A DNA stretch of 64,000 nucleotides from Afifella pfennigii DSM 17143 (lineage in GTDB: Bacteria; Pseudomonadota; Alphaproteobacteria; Rhizobiales; Afifellaceae). The position numbers were made by a program, and so were the translations under genes. This document shows positions 20,031 to 29,846 of this stretch, piece after piece. The first letter of the stretch is position 1. Every line of letters begins with the position of its first letter. The stretch spans positions 186,001 to 250,000 of the forward strand of contig NZ_JHZK01000003.1 of NCBI RefSeq assembly GCF_000688515.1, read 5' to 3'. The notes beneath the pieces were generated by a model. The model was given only the letters and a program-made list of their open reading frames with translations, did no database searches and was not told the origin of the DNA.

Positions 20031-20579
20031 CTAAAGCCGCGCCATCATCCGGGCGAAGACCATCAGTCCTTCCGGCCAGGGCCCGTGGCCCGATTCCTCG
20101 TTGATATGGCCGGCATCGCCGGCGTCGATGAGGAGCGAGCCCCAGGCATGGCCCCAATCCTCCGCCACCTCAAAGGCGCAATAAGGATCGCTGCGGCTGG
20201 CGACGAGCAGCGAGGGGAAGGGCAGGGGATCCTCCGGCACCGGGAGGAAATTCTCCGCCCCCGCCAGCGACGCGGCACCTTGCGAGAAATCCGGCGGGGC
20301 GACGAGAAAGGCGGCACGCACGGCGCCGTCGCCGAGATAGCGGGCGGCATGGACGAGGGTGAGCGCCCCGGCGGAATGGCCGATGAGCACGACGGGGCGC
20401 TTGGCCAGCCGCACGGCGGCGATGACGTTCGCCGTCCAGGCGGCGAGATCGGGATTGAAGAAATCCTGCTCGATCGTCTCCGCGGTCTGAAGCTTCGCCG
20501 CCCAGCGGCGGTACCAGTGACCCGGCCCGCCGCCGAAAAGGCCCGGATGGATGAGAATGTCGGCTTCGCGCGCCTTCAT
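20031..20579 (-). CDS. RBBP9/YdeN-type alpha/beta hydrolase
   Basis: A 182-residue serine hydrolase with nucleophile motif LIGHSAGAL (Ser at about residue 69), acidic residue in SRSDPYC, and histidine in AGDAGHINEESGHGPWPEG, which is the distinctive YdeN/RBBP9 ending. Substrate unknown. It lies 9 bp downstream of purB in the same direction and is probably transcribed with it. Confidence 0.88.
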   Translation of the reverse strand: MKAREADILIHPGLFGGGPGHWYRRWAAKLQTAETIEQDFFNPDLAAWTANVIAAVRLAKRPVVLIGHSAGALTLVHAARYLGDGAVRAAFLVAPPDFSQGAASLAGAENFLPVPEDPLPFPSLLVASRSDPYCAFEVAEDWGHAWGSLLIDAGDAGHINEESGHGPWPEGLMVFARMMARL

Positions 20580-20588
20580 GCCGGCGGC

Positions 20589-21896
20589 TCAGCTCTCGCC
20601 GAAGACCCGGGCGAAAACGGTGTCGACATGCTTGAAGTGATAGTCGAGGTCGAACATCTCCTCCAGCTTCGAAACCGGAATCATCTCCGTCACCTGCGGG
20701 TCGCTCTTCAACTCTGCGAGGAAGTCGGCGCCGCGCTCCCAGGTCTTCATGGCGTGGCGCTGGACCATGGCGTAGGCGTCCTCGCGAGAGGCGCCGGCCT
20801 GGGTGAGGGCCAGCATGACGCGCTGCGAATTGTGCAGGCCAGACAGCCTGTCGAGATTTTCGCGCATGCGCTCAGGGTAGACGACGAGCTTGTCCACGAC
20901 GCCGGCAAGGCGGGCGAGGGCGAAATCGAGCGTCACCGTGGCGTCCGGGCCGATCATCCGCTCCACGGAGGAATGGGAGATGTCGCGCTCGTGCCAAAGC
21001 GCGACGTTCTCCATCGCCGGCAGGGCATAGGCGCGCACCATGCGGGCAAGGCCGGTGAGGTTCTCCGACAGGACCGGGTTGCGCTTGTGCGGCATCGCCG
21101 AGGAGCCCTTCTGGCCGGGCGAGAAATATTCCTCCGCCTCCAGGACCTCGGTGCGCTGCAGGTGGCGGATCTCCGTTGCCAGCCTCTCTACCGAGGAGGC
21201 GATGACGGCGAGTGCGGCGAAATAGGCCGCGTGCCGGTCGCGCGGGATGACCTGGGTGGAGACGGGCTCGGGCGTCAGGCCCATCTTCTCGGCGACGTAC
21301 TCCTCCACCCGCGGATCGATATTGGCGAAGGTGCCGACGGCGCCGGAGATGGCGCAGGTGGCGATCTCGGCGCGGGCGGCGATGAGCCGCTCGCGGGCGC
21401 GGGCGAATTCGGCATAGGCGGAAGCGAGCTTCAGGCCGAAGGTGGTCGGCTCGGCGTGGATGCCGTGCGAGCGGCCGATGGTCGGCGTCACCTTGTGCTC
21501 CAGGGCCCGGCGCTTCAGGGCGGCGAGCAGGCGGTCCAGATCGGCAAGGAGGAGGTCGCTGGCGCGGGCGAGCTGCACCGACAGGCAGGTGTCGAGGACA
21601 TCGGAGGAGGTCATGCCCTGATGGACGAAGCGCGCCTCGGGCCCGACGATCTCGGCAAGATGGGTGAGGAAGGCGATGACGTCGTGCTTCACCTCGCGTT
21701 CGATCTCGTCGATGCGGGCAATGTCGAAGGTCGCCGCGCCGCCCTTTTCCCAGACGACCTCGGCCGCCTCCTTGGGCACGATGCCAAGATCGGCCATGGC
21801 GGTGAGGGCATGGGCCTCGATTTCAAACCAGATGCGGAATTTTTCCTCAGGCGACCAGATGGCCACCATCTCGGGGCGAGCGTAACGCGGAATCAT
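20589..21896 (-). CDS. purB: Adenylosuccinate lyase
   Basis: A 435-residue fumarase/aspartase-family enzyme acting twice in purine synthesis: it releases fumarate from SAICAR and from adenylosuccinate. The N-terminus MIPRYARPEMVAIWSPEEKF, the catalytic-histidine segments GMTSSDVLDTC and GRSHGIHAEPTTFG, and the signature loop GSSAMPHKRNPV are present. Length is standard. Confidence 0.98.
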   Translation of the reverse strand: MIPRYARPEMVAIWSPEEKFRIWFEIEAHALTAMADLGIVPKEAAEVVWEKGGAATFDIARIDEIEREVKHDVIAFLTHLAEIVGPEARFVHQGMTSSDVLDTCLSVQLARASDLLLADLDRLLAALKRRALEHKVTPTIGRSHGIHAEPTTFGLKLASAYAEFARARERLIAARAEIATCAISGAVGTFANIDPRVEEYVAEKMGLTPEPVSTQVIPRDRHAAYFAALAVIASSVERLATEIRHLQRTEVLEAEEYFSPGQKGSSAMPHKRNPVLSENLTGLARMVRAYALPAMENVALWHERDISHSSVERMIGPDATVTLDFALARLAGVVDKLVVYPERMRENLDRLSGLHNSQRVMLALTQAGASREDAYAMVQRHAMKTWERGADFLAELKSDPQVTEMIPVSKLEEMFDLDYHFKHVDTVFARVFGES

Positions 21897-22164
21897 ATGG
21901 GAAGGCTCCTTCAGTCGCCTTCCGTTTAGTGGGCCGGCACGAAGGGTTCAATGCGGGGGGGCGTGCGGCGCGAATTCGCCGGTATAGGCATGCGGAAGGG
22001 ACCGCGGCTTTCTGTGCTATGCGGGGCGGCAATGCTATGGCCGCAGTCGGCTATGACGACAGACAGGGCGCGGTTTCGTCGGCCGCTCCAGGGCAAGGAC
22101 CTCGGCTGCCGGTGCGGGCTCTGATGACGACGGAGAGAGCGGGATTTCAACAGCCGCTCCCCCC

Positions 22165-22653
22165 TCATGCCTCCCTTATCGGCAGGGCAGGCGTATCCTT
22201 CACCGTGGCGACGACGATGCGCGACTGCACGTCGGTGACGAGCTCGTTGTCCAGAAGCTTGGAGCGCAGGAACCAGTCATAGGCGTGGATGTCGGTGGTG
22301 ACGATCTTCAGGAGATAGTCGACGGCACCGGTAACGCGCTCGCAGACCAGCACCTCCGGCCAGGCATTCACCAGGCGGTCGAAGCTCTCCATGTTCTGCC
22401 GGCTCGGCAGGCCGAGCTTGACGAAGGCGTAGGAGACGAAATCGAGGCCGACGGCATCGCGCTCCACCAGCGCCACGACGGCGCGGATGATGCCGCTCTC
22501 CTTCAGCCGCTTGATGCGGCGCCAGGCCGGGGTCTGGCTCATACCGGCCTCGCGGGCGATCTCGGCGACGGAGAGCGAGGCGTCGCGCTGCATGATGCGC
22601 AAGATGCGGATCTCCCCGGGGTCGAGCTCGATGTCGTGCGGCCTTTGGATCAT
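22165..22653 (-). CDS. Lrp/AsnC family transcriptional regulator
   Basis: A 162-residue regulator; the ATG at 22653 is preceded by GGGAGGAAGG. The N-terminal helix-turn-helix is at about 9-58 (ILRIMQRDASLSVAEIAREAGMSQTPAWRRIKRL) and the C-terminal RAM ligand-binding domain follows (VSYAFVKLGL to KLLDNELVTDV). Such proteins sense amino acids. The P1 peptidase gene 49 bp upstream and the LIV transporter beyond it are plausible but untested targets. Confidence 0.92.
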   Translation of the reverse strand: MIQRPHDIELDPGEIRILRIMQRDASLSVAEIAREAGMSQTPAWRRIKRLKESGIIRAVVALVERDAVGLDFVSYAFVKLGLPSRQNMESFDRLVNAWPEVLVCERVTGAVDYLLKIVTTDIHAYDWFLRSKLLDNELVTDVQSRIVVATVKDTPALPIREA

Positions 22654-22702
22654 CCTTCCTCCCTGGCGCCTGCTGGAGCCTTTTTTTTGGTGGCGCCTTC
22701 TC

Positions 22703-23725
22703 TCAAGCTTTGGCGAAACGACACTTCCAAGTGGGTAACGCATCGCCCTTGGCGGGGCTTGCGGCATAGACCCCGCGCGCCACGGCGCGGGCAAGGGCGC
22801 GCACGGCGGCGGCCGACAACTCCGTCATCATCGCCAGGCGGTCGGCACCCGCACGAACGGCCACCTCGCCGGTCGCGAGCGTGAAGATCGTGTCGCCGTC
22901 ATAGGGCGTGTGGGCGGGCCAGATGGCAAGGGCGAGACCGTCATGAGCGACGATGGCAAGGCGCTTGGCCTCCGCCTTGGTGAGGGCGAGGTCCGTGGCG
23001 ATGACGGCGATGGTGGTGTTGGCGCCGGGGGCGGGGTCGAGCTTGGTCAAGGCCCTTGCCGCATCGGGCGGGATCATGGCGGGAAAGCCGAGCCCGCCGA
23101 ACTCGCCATCCCGCTCAAAAGGCGCGGCGCGGAAGTGCGGGCCCGCGCCGAGGGTGACGGCGCCGACGGCGTTGACGGCGACGAAGGCGGCGAGGATGCC
23201 GCCGCCGGCAAGAGGCTCGGAGGCGAAGCCGAAGCCGCCCTTGAGATTGGCGGTGGTGGCGCCGGCGCCGGCGCCGAGCGTGCCGAGACCGGTCGCCGGC
23301 GCGGCGCTCTCGCAGGCTTCATAGGCAAGCGCGGGGTAGGGGTTTGGCGGTGCTTTGCGTCCCGGGGCGGGCAGGAAGGCCTTGTCGCCGCCATTGGCGA
23401 GATCGAAGAGGATCGCCGCCGGCACGATCGGCACGCGGAAGCCGGCGACGGCGAAGCCTCGGCCGCGCTCGGCCAGGAAAGACATAACGCCGTCGGCCGC
23501 CGACAGACCGAAGGCGGAGCCGCCGGCAAGGACGACGGCGTTGACGGCGCCGACGCTCGCCTGCGGCTCGGCGAGGCCGAGCTCGCGCCCGCCCGGCGCG
23601 CCGCCGGCGATGTGGGCGCTCATCACCGCCGGTGCCTCGGGGAGGATGACGGTGACGCCGGATTTCAGGCGGGGATCGTCGGCGTGGCCGATCATGAGGC
23701 CACGCGGCAAGGGGTCTTCGGGCAT
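22703..23725 (-). CDS. P1 family (S58/DmpA-like) self-cleaving peptidase
   Basis: A 340-residue N-terminal-nucleophile hydrolase. The frame stays open further upstream, but the ATG at 23725 gives the conserved start region with GLMIGHADDPRLKSGVTVIL. Family motifs are NAVVLAGGSAFGLSAADGVM and the autoproteolysis region PGANTTIAVIATDLALTK, with cleavage expected between Asn and Thr so that the small chain begins with Thr. Members include aminopeptidases and beta-peptidyl enzymes; the natural substrate is unknown. Confidence 0.86.
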   Translation of the reverse strand: MPEDPLPRGLMIGHADDPRLKSGVTVILPEAPAVMSAHIAGGAPGGRELGLAEPQASVGAVNAVVLAGGSAFGLSAADGVMSFLAERGRGFAVAGFRVPIVPAAILFDLANGGDKAFLPAPGRKAPPNPYPALAYEACESAAPATGLGTLGAGAGATTANLKGGFGFASEPLAGGGILAAFVAVNAVGAVTLGAGPHFRAAPFERDGEFGGLGFPAMIPPDAARALTKLDPAPGANTTIAVIATDLALTKAEAKRLAIVAHDGLALAIWPAHTPYDGDTIFTLATGEVAVRAGADRLAMMTELSAAAVRALARAVARGVYAASPAKGDALPTWKCRFAKA

Positions 23726-23756
23726 TAGGCGATCAAAGCCGCAGGAAGGCGAAATG

Positions 23757-23786
23757 AAAAGCCCCGGCGGAAAACCGCCGGGGCCC
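23757..23786 (-). terminator. Intrinsic terminator after livJ
   Basis: A perfect 10-bp stem GCCCCGGCGG/CCGCCGGGGC with a TTTT loop, followed on the minus strand by TTTTC. It lies about 35 bp after the livJ stop. Confidence 0.88.
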
Positions 23787-23819
23787 TTGTGCTTGTCGAA
23801 GGCGGGAGGCCTTCCGCCG

Positions 23820-24935
23820 TCAGTTGGTCTCGGCGTTGAGGTAGTCGTAGCTGCCGTCTTCCCATTCGTAGAAGACGTAGCCCGGCAGCGAGACGTCACC
23901 CTTGTCGTCGAAGGACAGCTCGCCCAGCACCGTGTCGAAGGTTCCGGTGTTGAGCGCCTCGTTGATGGCGTCATAGTCGGTGGAGCCGGCGGCCTCGGCC
24001 GCCTGCGCCCAGGCCTGGATGGCGGCGTAGGTGTAGAGCACGTAGCCTTCCGTGGTCTTGCCGGCGTCCTCCAGCTTCTTCACCACCGGGGCGGCTTTCT
24101 CGCTCTTGCGCGGATCGGGCGAGAAGGTCATCAGCGTGCCTTCACCGGCATCGCCGGTGATCGCCCAATACTCGTCGGTGACGAGGGCGTCGCCGGAGAT
24201 CAGCTGCACATCCATGCCCTGATCCTTCATCTGACGGGCCATCAGGCCGGCCTCGGTATGATAGCCGCCGACATAGAGAACCCCGATGCCCTCCTGCTTC
24301 AGCTTGGAGACGAGCGCGGTGTAGTCCTTCTCGCCGGCGGTGTAGGCCTCGTAAAGGTCGGCGTTCTTGCCGGCCTCTTCCATCGCCTTCATGGTCTCGT
24401 CGGCAAGCCCCTTACCGTAGGCTGTCTTGTCGTGGACGATGGCGACCTTGGTATCCGGGAAGTTCTCGGCGATGAACTGGCCCGCGACCTGTCCTTGCTG
24501 ATCGTCACGGCCGCAGACGCGATAGGTGCCGCCATCCGGGTTCGGGCGCTCGTCGGTGAACTTCGGGTTGGTGGAGGCGGGCGAGATCTGGACGATGCCC
24601 TCCTCCGCATAGACCGCCGAGGCCGGGATGGAAGAGCCGGAGCAGAAATGGCCCGCCATGAAGACGACGCCCTTGCCGGCCATCTGGTTGGCGACGGCCA
24701 CGGCCTGCTTGGGATCGCAAGCATCATCGCCGATTTCCAGGACGAGCTGCTCGCCAAGGACGCCGCCGGCCTCATTAATGTCGGCGACGGCCTGTTCGGC
24801 GCCCGTTCTCATCTGCTCGCCGAAGGAGGCGTACTGACCGGTCATCGGTCCGGTCGTCGCGATGGTAATATCCGCCCATGCCGCACCGGTCATGGCGAAG
24901 CTGAGCGCTACACCTGCCAACAATGCTTTCTTCAA
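23820..24935 (-). CDS. livJ: Branched-chain amino acid ABC transporter, binding protein
   Basis: A 371-residue periplasmic binding protein with signal peptide MKKALLAGVALSFAMTGAAWA. The ligand-binding layout is seen in TTGPMTGQYASFGEQMRTGAEQAV, AGHFCSGSSIPASAVYAEEGI and ISPASTNPKFTDE. It lies 148 bp downstream of the other transporter genes on the same strand, with its own terminator. Affinity for leucine, isoleucine and valine is the family expectation. Confidence 0.93.
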   Translation of the reverse strand: MKKALLAGVALSFAMTGAAWADITIATTGPMTGQYASFGEQMRTGAEQAVADINEAGGVLGEQLVLEIGDDACDPKQAVAVANQMAGKGVVFMAGHFCSGSSIPASAVYAEEGIVQISPASTNPKFTDERPNPDGGTYRVCGRDDQQGQVAGQFIAENFPDTKVAIVHDKTAYGKGLADETMKAMEEAGKNADLYEAYTAGEKDYTALVSKLKQEGIGVLYVGGYHTEAGLMARQMKDQGMDVQLISGDALVTDEYWAITGDAGEGTLMTFSPDPRKSEKAAPVVKKLEDAGKTTEGYVLYTYAAIQAWAQAAEAAGSTDYDAINEALNTGTFDTVLGELSFDDKGDVSLPGYVFYEWEDGSYDYLNAETN

Positions 24936-25082
24936 CGGACTCTCCCTTTTGTCTTGATCGGCGCCACCTTTGGTTACCCGCGGCGCCGGCGGGTTATCGA
25001 GGTTTCCCCCAATCTGAGATCATCTAAGCCGATCTTTGCGGCAAATGGTATGCCTTTTGCCGAAAACGGAAGATCACAAATC

Positions 25083-25444
25083 TTAAGCCTTGCGCCTCCA
25101 GCCGAAGGGGCCGCTGCGATCGTATAGAAACGAGTATTGCTCGCCCATCTGCCGGGCGCGCGTCATCTGCCGGGCCGTTCCGGCAATGATCATCAGCACC
25201 ACAAAGTCGATGAAGTAGTAGTAGATCGCGACCGGAAAGTCGGAAGGCGGCAAAAGGAAAGTCCCGCCGAAGAGCGCGTAGTGAATGAAGCGCGTCGCCA
25301 GGCAGAGAAGGGCGATGTAGATCGCCAGCGTCAGCCAGGAGCCCCAGGTGACGGCGACGGCGCGGCCGGTCATGACCGCGGCCGAGCCGGCCAGGATGAC
25401 GGTGACGAAGAGGAACTCAGCCCAGGAGACTTCCCAGATAAGGT

Positions 25445-25448
<4 letters not shown>
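25083..25448 (-). CDS. Small membrane protein of the LIV operon (DUF6867-like)
   Basis: A 121-residue protein with three likely transmembrane helices and a basic tail (ARQMTRARQMGEQYSFLYDRSGPFGWRRKA). Its ATG at 25448 overlaps the livF stop (ATGA). Proteins of this form follow livF in many rhizobial LIV operons; no function is known. It may be an accessory of the transporter. Confidence 0.75.
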
Positions 25449-26184
<736 letters not shown>

Positions 26185-26188
<4 letters not shown>

Positions 26189-27204
26189 GGCGTGTCCTTC
26201 CCATTCTCGGCCGGCCCATTCTCGGCCCGCCCTTTCGCGGCCGCCGCCGATGCCGCGGCGCGCGCGGCCGCCTCGGCGGCCTCCACCTCCTCGTCCTCCA
26301 CGCCGAGATAGGCGGCGATGACGGAGGGATCGTTGCGCACATGCTCGGCCGAGCCGTCGGAGATCTTCTCGCCGTAATCCAGCACCACGACGTGGTCGGA
26401 AATCTCCATGACGACGCCCATGTCGTGCTCGATCAGCAGCACGGAGGTGCCGTGCTCGCCGCGGATATACTCCAACAGCTCGTTGAGCTCGCTCGTCTCG
26501 CGCGGATTGAGCCCCGCCGCCGGCTCGTCGAGGCACAGAAGATGCGGCTCGGTGCACATGGCGCGGGCAATCTCCAGGCGCCGCTGGGCGCCGTAGGGAA
26601 GGCCAGCGGCCGGCACGTCGGCGCGCTCCAGAAGACGGGTATGCTCCAGCCAATAGACGGCCTTGTCGATGGCAGCCTGGCGGGCGGCGCGGAAGCCGGG
26701 GAGGTTCAAAATGCCGCCGATGGTGAAGTTGGAGGCGGCCATCAGGACGTTGTGCTGGGCGACGAGAAGGTTCTCCAGCACCGTCATGCCGCCGAACAGG
26801 CGGATGTTCTGGAAGGTGCGCGCGACCCTTGCATCTTTGCAGATGCGGAAGTCGGGCATGCGCTCCAGGAGAAAGATGGCGCCGTCCTCGCTCTCGCTCC
26901 AAGGCTCGCCGGTCTCGGTGAGACGGCGGATGGCATCCTCGCTGGCACTCTTGCCGTGGCGCATGATGATGCGCCCCTCCGTCGGCTTGTAGAAGCCGGT
27001 GACGCAGTTGAAGACGGTGGTCTTGCCGGCGCCGTTGGGGCCGATCAGCGCGGTGATGTCGCCGCGCCCAACGTTGAAGGAGAGGTCGTCGACGGCGACC
27101 AGGCCGCCGAAGCGCATGGTCAGATGCTCGACCGTCAGCACCGGGTCGAGGTCCCAGCCATGCGGCGCTGCGGGCTCGGCGGCGGTGAGCGTTTCGGCCG
27201 CCAT
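26185..27204 (-). CDS. livG: Branched-chain amino acid ABC transporter ATPase LivG
   Basis: A 339-residue ATPase with Walker A GPNGAGKTT, the signature region LPYGAQRRLEIARAM and Walker B LLCLDEPAAGLNP. It is longer than the usual LivG (about 255-290) because of an insertion near HGKSASEDAIRRLTETG and a C-terminal Ala/Glu-rich tail. Starts with a 1-base overlap with livM. Confidence 0.95.
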
Positions 27205-28652
27205 CAGTGGCCCTCGCCCTGGGCGACCATATCGGCCGAGATCGATTTTCGCTCTTTGAGGACGGCGGAGGGATCGCGCGTGGCGATGAGGCCGCGCGGG
27301 CGCCAGACCATGATGATCACCATCAAAAGGCCGAAGATGAGCATGCGGTATTCGGCAAGGTCGCGGAACAGCTCGAAACCGCCGATCATGACGATGGAGG
27401 CGATGACCACGCCGACCTGTGAGCCGAGGCCGCCGAGAACGACGATGGCGAGGATCAGCGCCGATTCGATGAAGGTGAAACTCTCCGGCGAGATGAAGCC
27501 CTGCCGGGTGGCGAAGAAGGAGCCGGCGAAGCCGCCGAACATGGCGCCGATGGCGAAGGCTGTGAGCTTGGTGTTGACGGTGTTGATGCCGAGCGAGCGG
27601 CAGGCGATCTCGTCCTCGCGCAGGGCTTCCCAGGCGCGGCCGAGCGGCAGGCGCCTCAGGCGCATGGTGACGAAGTTGGTGACCATCGCCAGCGCCAGGA
27701 TGATGTAGAAGAAGTAGGCCTGCTTGTAGGCGGAATCGTATTTGATGCCGAGGAGGCCGGGCAGGTTGTCGTCGCCGCGGGCGAATTCCAGGCCGAAGAA
27801 GGTCGGATCGGGAATGCCGGAAATGCCGTCGGGCCCGCCCGTGAAGGTATACCAGTTAAGAAGCACCACACGAATGATCTCGCCGAAGGCGAGGGTGACG
27901 ATGGCCAGATAATCGCCCCTCAACCGCAGGACCGGAAAACCGAGAATGATGCCCCAGAAGGCGGCCAGAAGCCCGGCGACCGGCAGGGCGAACCAGAAGC
28001 CGACCTCGAAATACTGGGCGAAGAGAGCGAAGGAATAGGCGCCCACGGCATAGAAGGCGACATAGCCGAGGTCGAGCAGGCCGGCGAGACCGACGACGAT
28101 GTTCAGTCCCCAGCCGAGCATGATGTAGGTCAGCACCAGGATGCCGAGGTCGATGAACTGCTTGTCCTTCAGCGGAAAGGCGAGAAGGATGATCACCGGG
28201 TAGAGCACGGCGGCGGCGAGCGCGAAGCTGCCGAAGAGACCGGAATGGCGCGAGAACCGCTCCGATAGCGGCGTGCCGGCGCGGCTGGCCATGGCGCGCG
28301 CGGCAAGCGAGCGGCCACCGCGCTGGCGCGGCCCCCAGAAGAGGACGCGGAAGAGAAGCCGCCCGAAGAAGACGGCGATGACGGAGATGGCGAAAGCCTG
28401 CCAGCGCGTCGTCAGCTCAAGGCCGCCGAAATCGATGTCGGTGCGAAAGCCGATGAAGAAGAGGAAGAGGGCGGCGGCGATGCCGGCGGCGATGGCGGCG
28501 TCCTTCAGAGCCGCGACGATGGCGGAATCGCGCTCCGGCTCTTGCACGAAGGGAGGCTCGCCCTGATAGCCCGCAACGCGCTGTTCCCATTCGACCAAGG
28601 CGCCGGGCGCCTGGTGTTCCTCAGCGCTGCCTACCTTGTCGATGTCGGCCAT
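27204..28652 (-). CDS. livM: Branched-chain amino acid ABC transporter permease LivM
   Basis: A 482-residue inner-membrane permease. The ATG at 28652 has GAAGG upstream and lies just after the livH stop; the upstream ATG at 28682 would overlap livH. After a cytoplasmic N-terminus of about 60 residues come roughly ten hydrophobic helices. The permease motif GRAWEALREDEIACRSLGIN is the ATPase-contact loop. The N-terminal part is longer than in E. coli LivM. Confidence 0.95.
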   Translation of the reverse strand: MADIDKVGSAEEHQAPGALVEWEQRVAGYQGEPPFVQEPERDSAIVAALKDAAIAAGIAAALFLFFIGFRTDIDFGGLELTTRWQAFAISVIAVFFGRLLFRVLFWGPRQRGGRSLAARAMASRAGTPLSERFSRHSGLFGSFALAAAVLYPVIILLAFPLKDKQFIDLGILVLTYIMLGWGLNIVVGLAGLLDLGYVAFYAVGAYSFALFAQYFEVGFWFALPVAGLLAAFWGIILGFPVLRLRGDYLAIVTLAFGEIIRVVLLNWYTFTGGPDGISGIPDPTFFGLEFARGDDNLPGLLGIKYDSAYKQAYFFYIILALAMVTNFVTMRLRRLPLGRAWEALREDEIACRSLGINTVNTKLTAFAIGAMFGGFAGSFFATRQGFISPESFTFIESALILAIVVLGGLGSQVGVVIASIVMIGGFELFRDLAEYRMLIFGLLMVIIMVWRPRGLIATRDPSAVLKERKSISADMVAQGEGH

Positions 28653-28653
28653 C

Positions 28654-29580
28654 TCAGACCTTCTCGACTTCCGGTTTGCCAAGCAGCCCGGACGGCAGGA
28701 AGATTAGGGTGATCGCCAGGATCGAAAAGGCGGCGACGTCCTTATACTCGACGCTGAAATAGCCGGACCAGAAGGTCTCGATAAGGCCGATGGCAAGGCC
28801 GCCGAGCATGGCGCCGGGCAGGGAGCCGATGCCGCCGAGAACGGCGGCGGTGAAGGCTTTCACGCCGGCGAGGAAGCCGATGTAGAAGTCGATGACGCCG
28901 TAATAGAGCAGGAACATGACACCGGCGACGGCGGCGAGCGCGGCGCCCATGACGAAGGTCAGCGAGATGGTGCGGTCGACATTGACGCCCAGCAGGGAGG
29001 CCATCTTGGGGTCCTGCTCGCAGGCGCGCTGCGCCCGGCCGAGCTCGGTCTTGGCGATCAAGAGCGAGAAGGCCGTCATCAGCACCACCGTCGTCACGAT
29101 GATGATGATCTGCATGTAGGAGAGCTGCACGACGATGGCGCCGGTCTCGGCATCGCCCTGCATCAATGTGACGCCGCCCTGGATCTGCGGCGGCAACGGC
29201 TTCACCCGCGCGCCCTGGGTGAGCTGGACGAAATTCTGCAGCGCGATCGACATGCCGATGGCGGTGATCAGCGGCGCCAGCCGGAAGGAGCCGCGCAGCG
29301 GCCGGTAGGCGATGCGCTCCACGGCCCACCCCCAGACGGAGGTGAACAGCATAGCGACGATGAGGACAATGAGGAGGATCAGCGGCAGCGCCGTCACGCC
29401 GATGGCCAGCATGATCAAAAAGACGGTGAGGGCGATGAAAGCGCCGACCATGAAGATGTCTCCATGGGCGAAATTGATCATGCCGATGATGCCGTAAACC
29501 ATCGTGTAGCCGATGGCGATGAGGCCGTAGATCGAACCGAGCGTTACCCCGTTGATCAGCTGCTGAACGAAGTACTCCAT
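28654..29580 (-). CDS. livH: Branched-chain amino acid ABC transporter permease LivH
   Basis: A 308-residue inner-membrane permease beginning MEYFVQQLINGVTLGSIYGL, with about eight helices. The conserved loop GRAQRACEQDPKMASLLGVN is the ATPase-contact region, and GGIGSLPGAMLGGLAIGLIE is typical of the family. It is the first gene of livHMGF. Confidence 0.96.
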   Translation of the reverse strand: MEYFVQQLINGVTLGSIYGLIAIGYTMVYGIIGMINFAHGDIFMVGAFIALTVFLIMLAIGVTALPLILLIVLIVAMLFTSVWGWAVERIAYRPLRGSFRLAPLITAIGMSIALQNFVQLTQGARVKPLPPQIQGGVTLMQGDAETGAIVVQLSYMQIIIIVTTVVLMTAFSLLIAKTELGRAQRACEQDPKMASLLGVNVDRTISLTFVMGAALAAVAGVMFLLYYGVIDFYIGFLAGVKAFTAAVLGGIGSLPGAMLGGLAIGLIETFWSGYFSVEYKDVAAFSILAITLIFLPSGLLGKPEVEKV

Positions 29581-29795
29581 CGTCCGTTGACCAGCTCCCC
29601 CCTGCGCCTGAAGGCGTTATGTGGATGTTGGATGAACGCCCAACTCTCCCAATGGACGATCATCGAAGGACCTCAGTCCTTTAGCAAGAGGGTTTCGGGC
29701 GCACAATACATCCGATCGGCGGAGGTGCCGGTGCTGATTGCGGATATCGCGCGGCCAGGGCCAATGCGGAGAAAGAAATCGCCGATGTCATCAAG

Positions 29796-29817
29796 CCGGC
29801 CGGATAAGGCCGGCCGG
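29796..29817 (-). terminator. GC hairpin after the outer-membrane gene
   Basis: CCGGCCGG, a 6-base loop, and CCGGCCGG. It lies about 30 bp past the stop of the 29847-31118 gene on the minus strand but has no T-run, so termination is uncertain. Confidence 0.35.
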
Positions 29818-29846
29818 ATGAGGGAAAGCAGATCAGGGCCAGCAGA

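Noticed and set aside
20013-21929. 638-codon plus-strand frame
   Set aside because: It is the antisense of the RBBP9-like gene and purB; there are no stops because of the GC-rich third positions. No family pattern.
21929-22282. 117-codon plus-strand frame between purB and the Lrp gene
   Set aside because: It overlaps the Lrp gene end on the other strand and has no family pattern. I see nothing clear in the 268 bp at 21897-22164.
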